The translations under genes were made by a program, and so were the position numbers. 7,769 bases of DNA from Mycobacterium sp. (lineage in GTDB: Bacteria > Actinomycetota > Actinomycetes > Mycobacteriales > Mycobacteriaceae): contig JAHFVB010000231.1 in assembly GCA_023264755.1 (NCBI GenBank), positions 1 through 7,769 of the forward strand, written 5' to 3'. The notes beneath the pieces are model-generated. The model searched no databases. It was not told the origin of the DNA and saw only the letters and a list, made by a program, of their open reading frames with translations. Positions 6,017 to 7,769 of the stretch are shown one piece after another (positions within the stretch are counted from its first letter, which is position 1; each line of letters begins with the position of its first letter).

Positions 6017-6688
6017 CTAGCCCGAGCCCGCCGCCAGGGCGGCCTCGAAATCCCCGCGCAACCGCGACCGCGCTCGATCCCAGCGCCGCTGCAAGCGCGC
6101 CTGGTCACCGTCGACGAAGCTGGATATCAACAACCCCCGAATCGCATCCATCGCGGTGTAGGCGGCATACCGCAGTTCCCTTTGGCCGGCTTGGCTCGGC
6201 AGGAGCTGAATGATCGCCGCGAACACGCCCGCGTTGACCACCGGCTCCACGCGCTCGATCTGCGCGGCCAACGCCCGGTCGGTCCGCGAAGCGATCCACA
6301 TTTCGATGGTGGCGACGAAGAACGGTCCCTCGTGCAGCGACCACAGGAAGTCCAGCATGGCGGTGACGATGTCGGGATTGTCCTTGATCAGCACGACGTC
6401 GGCGATCGCCTTCTGCGCTCGGCGCTGCGCCAGGTGTTCGATCGCCGCGGCGACCAGATCCTCCTTCGCCTTGAAGTGGTGGATCTGCGCACCGCGGGTC
6501 ACTCCAGCGCATTCCGCGATGCGTTTGGTGGTGGTGCCGGCATAGCCATAGGTCACCAGACAGTCGATGGTGGCATCGAGTAGGCGCTGGCGCATCGCGG
6601 CGCTGCGTTCGGCTTGGGTGCGCCGCACGCCGGGCGTCTCGGACTCCGTCGGGACGCCATCCGAACTTCCAGAGTCGGCCTCCGTCAT
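6017..6688 (-). CDS. TetR-family transcriptional regulator
   Basis: This 223-residue protein has the TetR plan: an N-terminal DNA-binding domain and a larger alpha-helical ligand/dimerisation domain. After a Ser/Glu-rich, probably disordered stretch (1-22) comes R-R-T-Q-A-E-R-S-A-A-M-R-Q-R-L-L-D-A-T (22-40), then the helix-turn-helix T-T-T-K-R-I-A-E-C-A-G-V-T-R-G-A-Q-I-H-H-F (52-72) followed by K-A-K-E-D-L-V. The ligand domain (about 85-223) has no recognisable signature, so the effector is unknown. The ATG at 6688 has a TAGTCT -10 hexamer 8 bases upstream and no good Shine-Dalgarno, suggesting a near-leaderless mRNA. A long inverted repeat at 6724-6747 lies just upstream of that promoter and may be its autoregulatory operator. 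It converges on sirR and lies 66 bases after truB. In M. tuberculosis this interval instead holds fadE21, ltp1 and insertion-sequence genes. Confidence 0.93.
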   Translation of the reverse strand: MTEADSGSSDGVPTESETPGVRRTQAERSAAMRQRLLDATIDCLVTYGYAGTTTKRIAECAGVTRGAQIHHFKAKEDLVAAAIEHLAQRRAQKAIADVVLIKDNPDIVTAMLDFLWSLHEGPFFVATIEMWIASRTDRALAAQIERVEPVVNAGVFAAIIQLLPSQAGQRELRYAAYTAMDAIRGLLISSFVDGDQARLQRRWDRARSRLRGDFEAALAAGSG

Positions 6689-6696
6689 CGATGCCG

Positions 6697-6702
6697 AGAC
6701 TA
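6697..6702 (-). promoter_or_regulatory. -10 hexamer (TAGTCT) of the TetR gene
   Basis: TAGTCT on the minus strand fits TANNNT and ends 8 bases before the ATG at 6688, predicting a leader of 0-2 bases. No clear -35 is seen. Confidence 0.45.
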
Positions 6703-6723
6703 CCGGCTCGCCGGCCGGGAAGA

Positions 6724-6747
6724 CCGGTATTCCAAGCGATTTACCGG
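6724..6747. promoter_or_regulatory. Inverted repeat between truB and the TetR gene, possible operator or truB hairpin
   Basis: CCGGTA (6724-6729) and TACCGG (6742-6747) are perfect inverted copies separated by 12 bases, giving an 18-bp centre-to-centre spacing. The repeat sits about 20-45 bp upstream of the TetR -10 hexamer, a natural place for an autoregulatory operator. It also starts 8 bases after the truB stop, so in RNA it could form a 6-bp stem with a 12-base loop. Confidence 0.4.
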
Positions 6748-6754
6748 GGCGCCG

Positions 6755-7663
6755 CTACAAGGTAGCCGGGCGCAAGACCACCAAGGAGCGGGTGCGTGGA
6801 CCGTCGTCGGCGAGCAGCGCCATCACCCTACCGTCCGGGGCGACCGCGGCATAGGTGCCGTCGATGCCCGCGGCCGCCAAAACCCTTCCGTGACTGACTG
6901 ATTCGGCCTCGGCGTCGGTGAGCTCACGACGGGAGAACCCCAGCAGACAGGCTTCGTCGAGCGAATGGCTCAACTGAGGGGCTTCGGCAAGCGCCTCCAG
7001 CGAACGCGCCTCGGCCAACCCATACCGTCCGACCCTGGTACGCCGCAATGCCGTCAAGTGGCCACCAACGCCGAGGGCGGCCCCGACGTCACGCGCGAGC
7101 GCCCGAATGTAGGTACCCGACGAGCAGTCGACCTCCACGTCGACGTCGACGAACGCTCCCCCGCGCCGGACGGCCATCACGTCGAACCGCGCGACGTGTA
7201 CGCGCCGGGCCGCCAGTTCGACGGACTTGCCCTCGCGGGCCAACTTGTAGGCCCGTTGCCCATCGACCTTGATCGCACTGACCGCCGACGGAATCTGGTC
7301 GATGTCACCACGCAATGGGGCCACCGCCGCCTCGAGCTCGGCATCGGTCACGTGCCCGGCTGGAACTGTCTGCAGCACTTCACCTTCGGCGTCCTCGCTG
7401 GACGTGGTCTGGCCGAGCCGGATAGTGGCGGCGTACGACTTGTCGGTGGCGGTCAACATCCCGAGCAGTTTGGTGGCCCGCTCGATGCCGATGACCAGCA
7501 CTCCGGTCGCCATCGGGTCCAGCGTCCCCGCATGACCCACCTTCCTGGTGCCGAAGATGCGCCGGCAACGGCCCACTACGTCGTGGCTCGTCATGCCGGC
7601 GGCCTTGTCGACCACCACGATGCCCGGAGGTGGGGGCGGCAGGCGCGGCTTCCCGACGGTCAC
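6755..7663 (-). CDS. truB: tRNA pseudouridine-55 synthase TruB
   Basis: TruB converts U55 in the T-loop of nearly all tRNAs to pseudouridine. The 302-residue protein (M. tuberculosis about 298) has the TruB motif I box [17 protein letters not shown] at 14-30, the catalytic Asp49 in [14 protein letters not shown] (43-56), the motif [10 protein letters not shown] at 75-84, and [13 protein letters not shown] at 182-194. A C-terminal region (about 245-300) fits the accessory RNA-binding domain seen in actinobacterial TruB. A proline run (9-13) follows the start. Translation begins at the GTG at 7663-7661, which overlaps the pptT stop in a GTGA, so the two genes are probably translationally coupled. 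Downstream, 66 bases separate it from the TetR gene. Confidence 0.97.
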   Translation of the reverse strand: MTVGKPRLPPPPPGIVVVDKAAGMTSHDVVGRCRRIFGTRKVGHAGTLDPMATGVLVIGIERATKLLGMLTATDKSYAATIRLGQTTSSEDAEGEVLQTVPAGHVTDAELEAAVAPLRGDIDQIPSAVSAIKVDGQRAYKLAREGKSVELAARRVHVARFDVMAVRRGGAFVDVDVEVDCSSGTYIRALARDVGAALGVGGHLTALRRTRVGRYGLAEARSLEALAEAPQLSHSLDEACLLGFSRRELTDAEAESVSHGRVLAAAGIDGTYAAVAPDGRVMALLADDGPRTRSLVVLRPATL

Positions 7664-7769
7664 AGCACGATCGCCGTCAGCGCCAGCCCACCACGCACGG
7701 TCCAGCGACCGGTCAGCACCCTCAGTGGTGCACCCGACTCGGCCGCCGGATCGATCAGGATCCGCGACT
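7660..7769 (-). CDS. pptT: 4'-phosphopantetheinyl transferase PptT, C-terminal 35 residues (partial)
   Basis: The minus strand from the window edge encodes 35 residues ending in a TGA at 7662-7660. The segment S-R-I-L-I-D at its start and the ending [10 protein letters not shown] closely resemble, from memory, the end of M. tuberculosis PptT (Rv2794c), including the R-W-(S/T)-V turn before the last strand. PptT transfers phosphopantetheine from CoA to carrier proteins of mycolic acid and polyketide lipid synthesis. The catalytic part lies outside the window, so identification rests on this tail, the 4-base overlap with truB and the conserved gene order. Confidence 0.85.
   Translation of the reverse strand, partial: SRILIDPAAESGAPLRVLTGRWTVRGGLALTAIVL

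Overview
The window is chromosomal DNA from a high-GC actinobacterium, almost certainly a Mycobacterium/Mycolicibacterium. The encoded proteins resemble, from memory, M. tuberculosis PepR, GpsI, LppU, RpsO, RibF, SirR/MntR, TruB and PptT, and they appear in the same relative order as that locus. Codon third positions are strongly G/C, and several genes look leaderless with GTG or ATG starts, which is typical of mycobacteria. No database search was possible.

Layout, left to right. 1-626 (-): N-terminal half of a zinc peptidase of the M16 family (pepR), cut by the window edge. 604-2910 (-): gpsI, polynucleotide phosphorylase. 2911-3225: a 315-base gene-free leader. 3226-3726 (-): lppU lipoprotein. 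3737-4006 (-): rpsO, ribosomal protein S15. 4101-5084 (-): ribF, bifunctional riboflavin kinase/FAD synthetase. 5166-5858 (+): sirR/mntR, a DtxR-family metal regulator read divergently from ribF. 5859-6016: a convergent intergenic region with a strong hairpin and two further dyads. 6017-6688 (-): a TetR-family regulator. 6755-7663 (-): truB, tRNA pseudouridine-55 synthase. 7660-7769 (-): last 35 codons of pptT, the phosphopantetheinyl transferase.

The minus-strand genes truB, ribF, rpsO and gpsI form the widespread bacterial translation/RNA-decay cluster (truB-ribF-rpsO-pnp). Here it is split by a metal regulator and a TetR regulator, and lppU sits between rpsO and gpsI. pptT and truB overlap by 4 bases, rpsO and lppU are 10 bases apart, and gpsI overlaps pepR by 23 bases, so these pairs are probably co-transcribed. 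ribF, sirR and the TetR gene each have a TANNNT -10 hexamer ending 7-8 bases before the start codon, consistent with leaderless or near-leaderless transcripts.

I found no CRISPR array, mobile element, tRNA/rRNA or clearly new system. The points most worth a second look are in the non-coding DNA: the dyads flanking the TetR gene, the palindrome covering the gpsI start codon, and the TetR gene itself, which lies where M. tuberculosis carries other genes.
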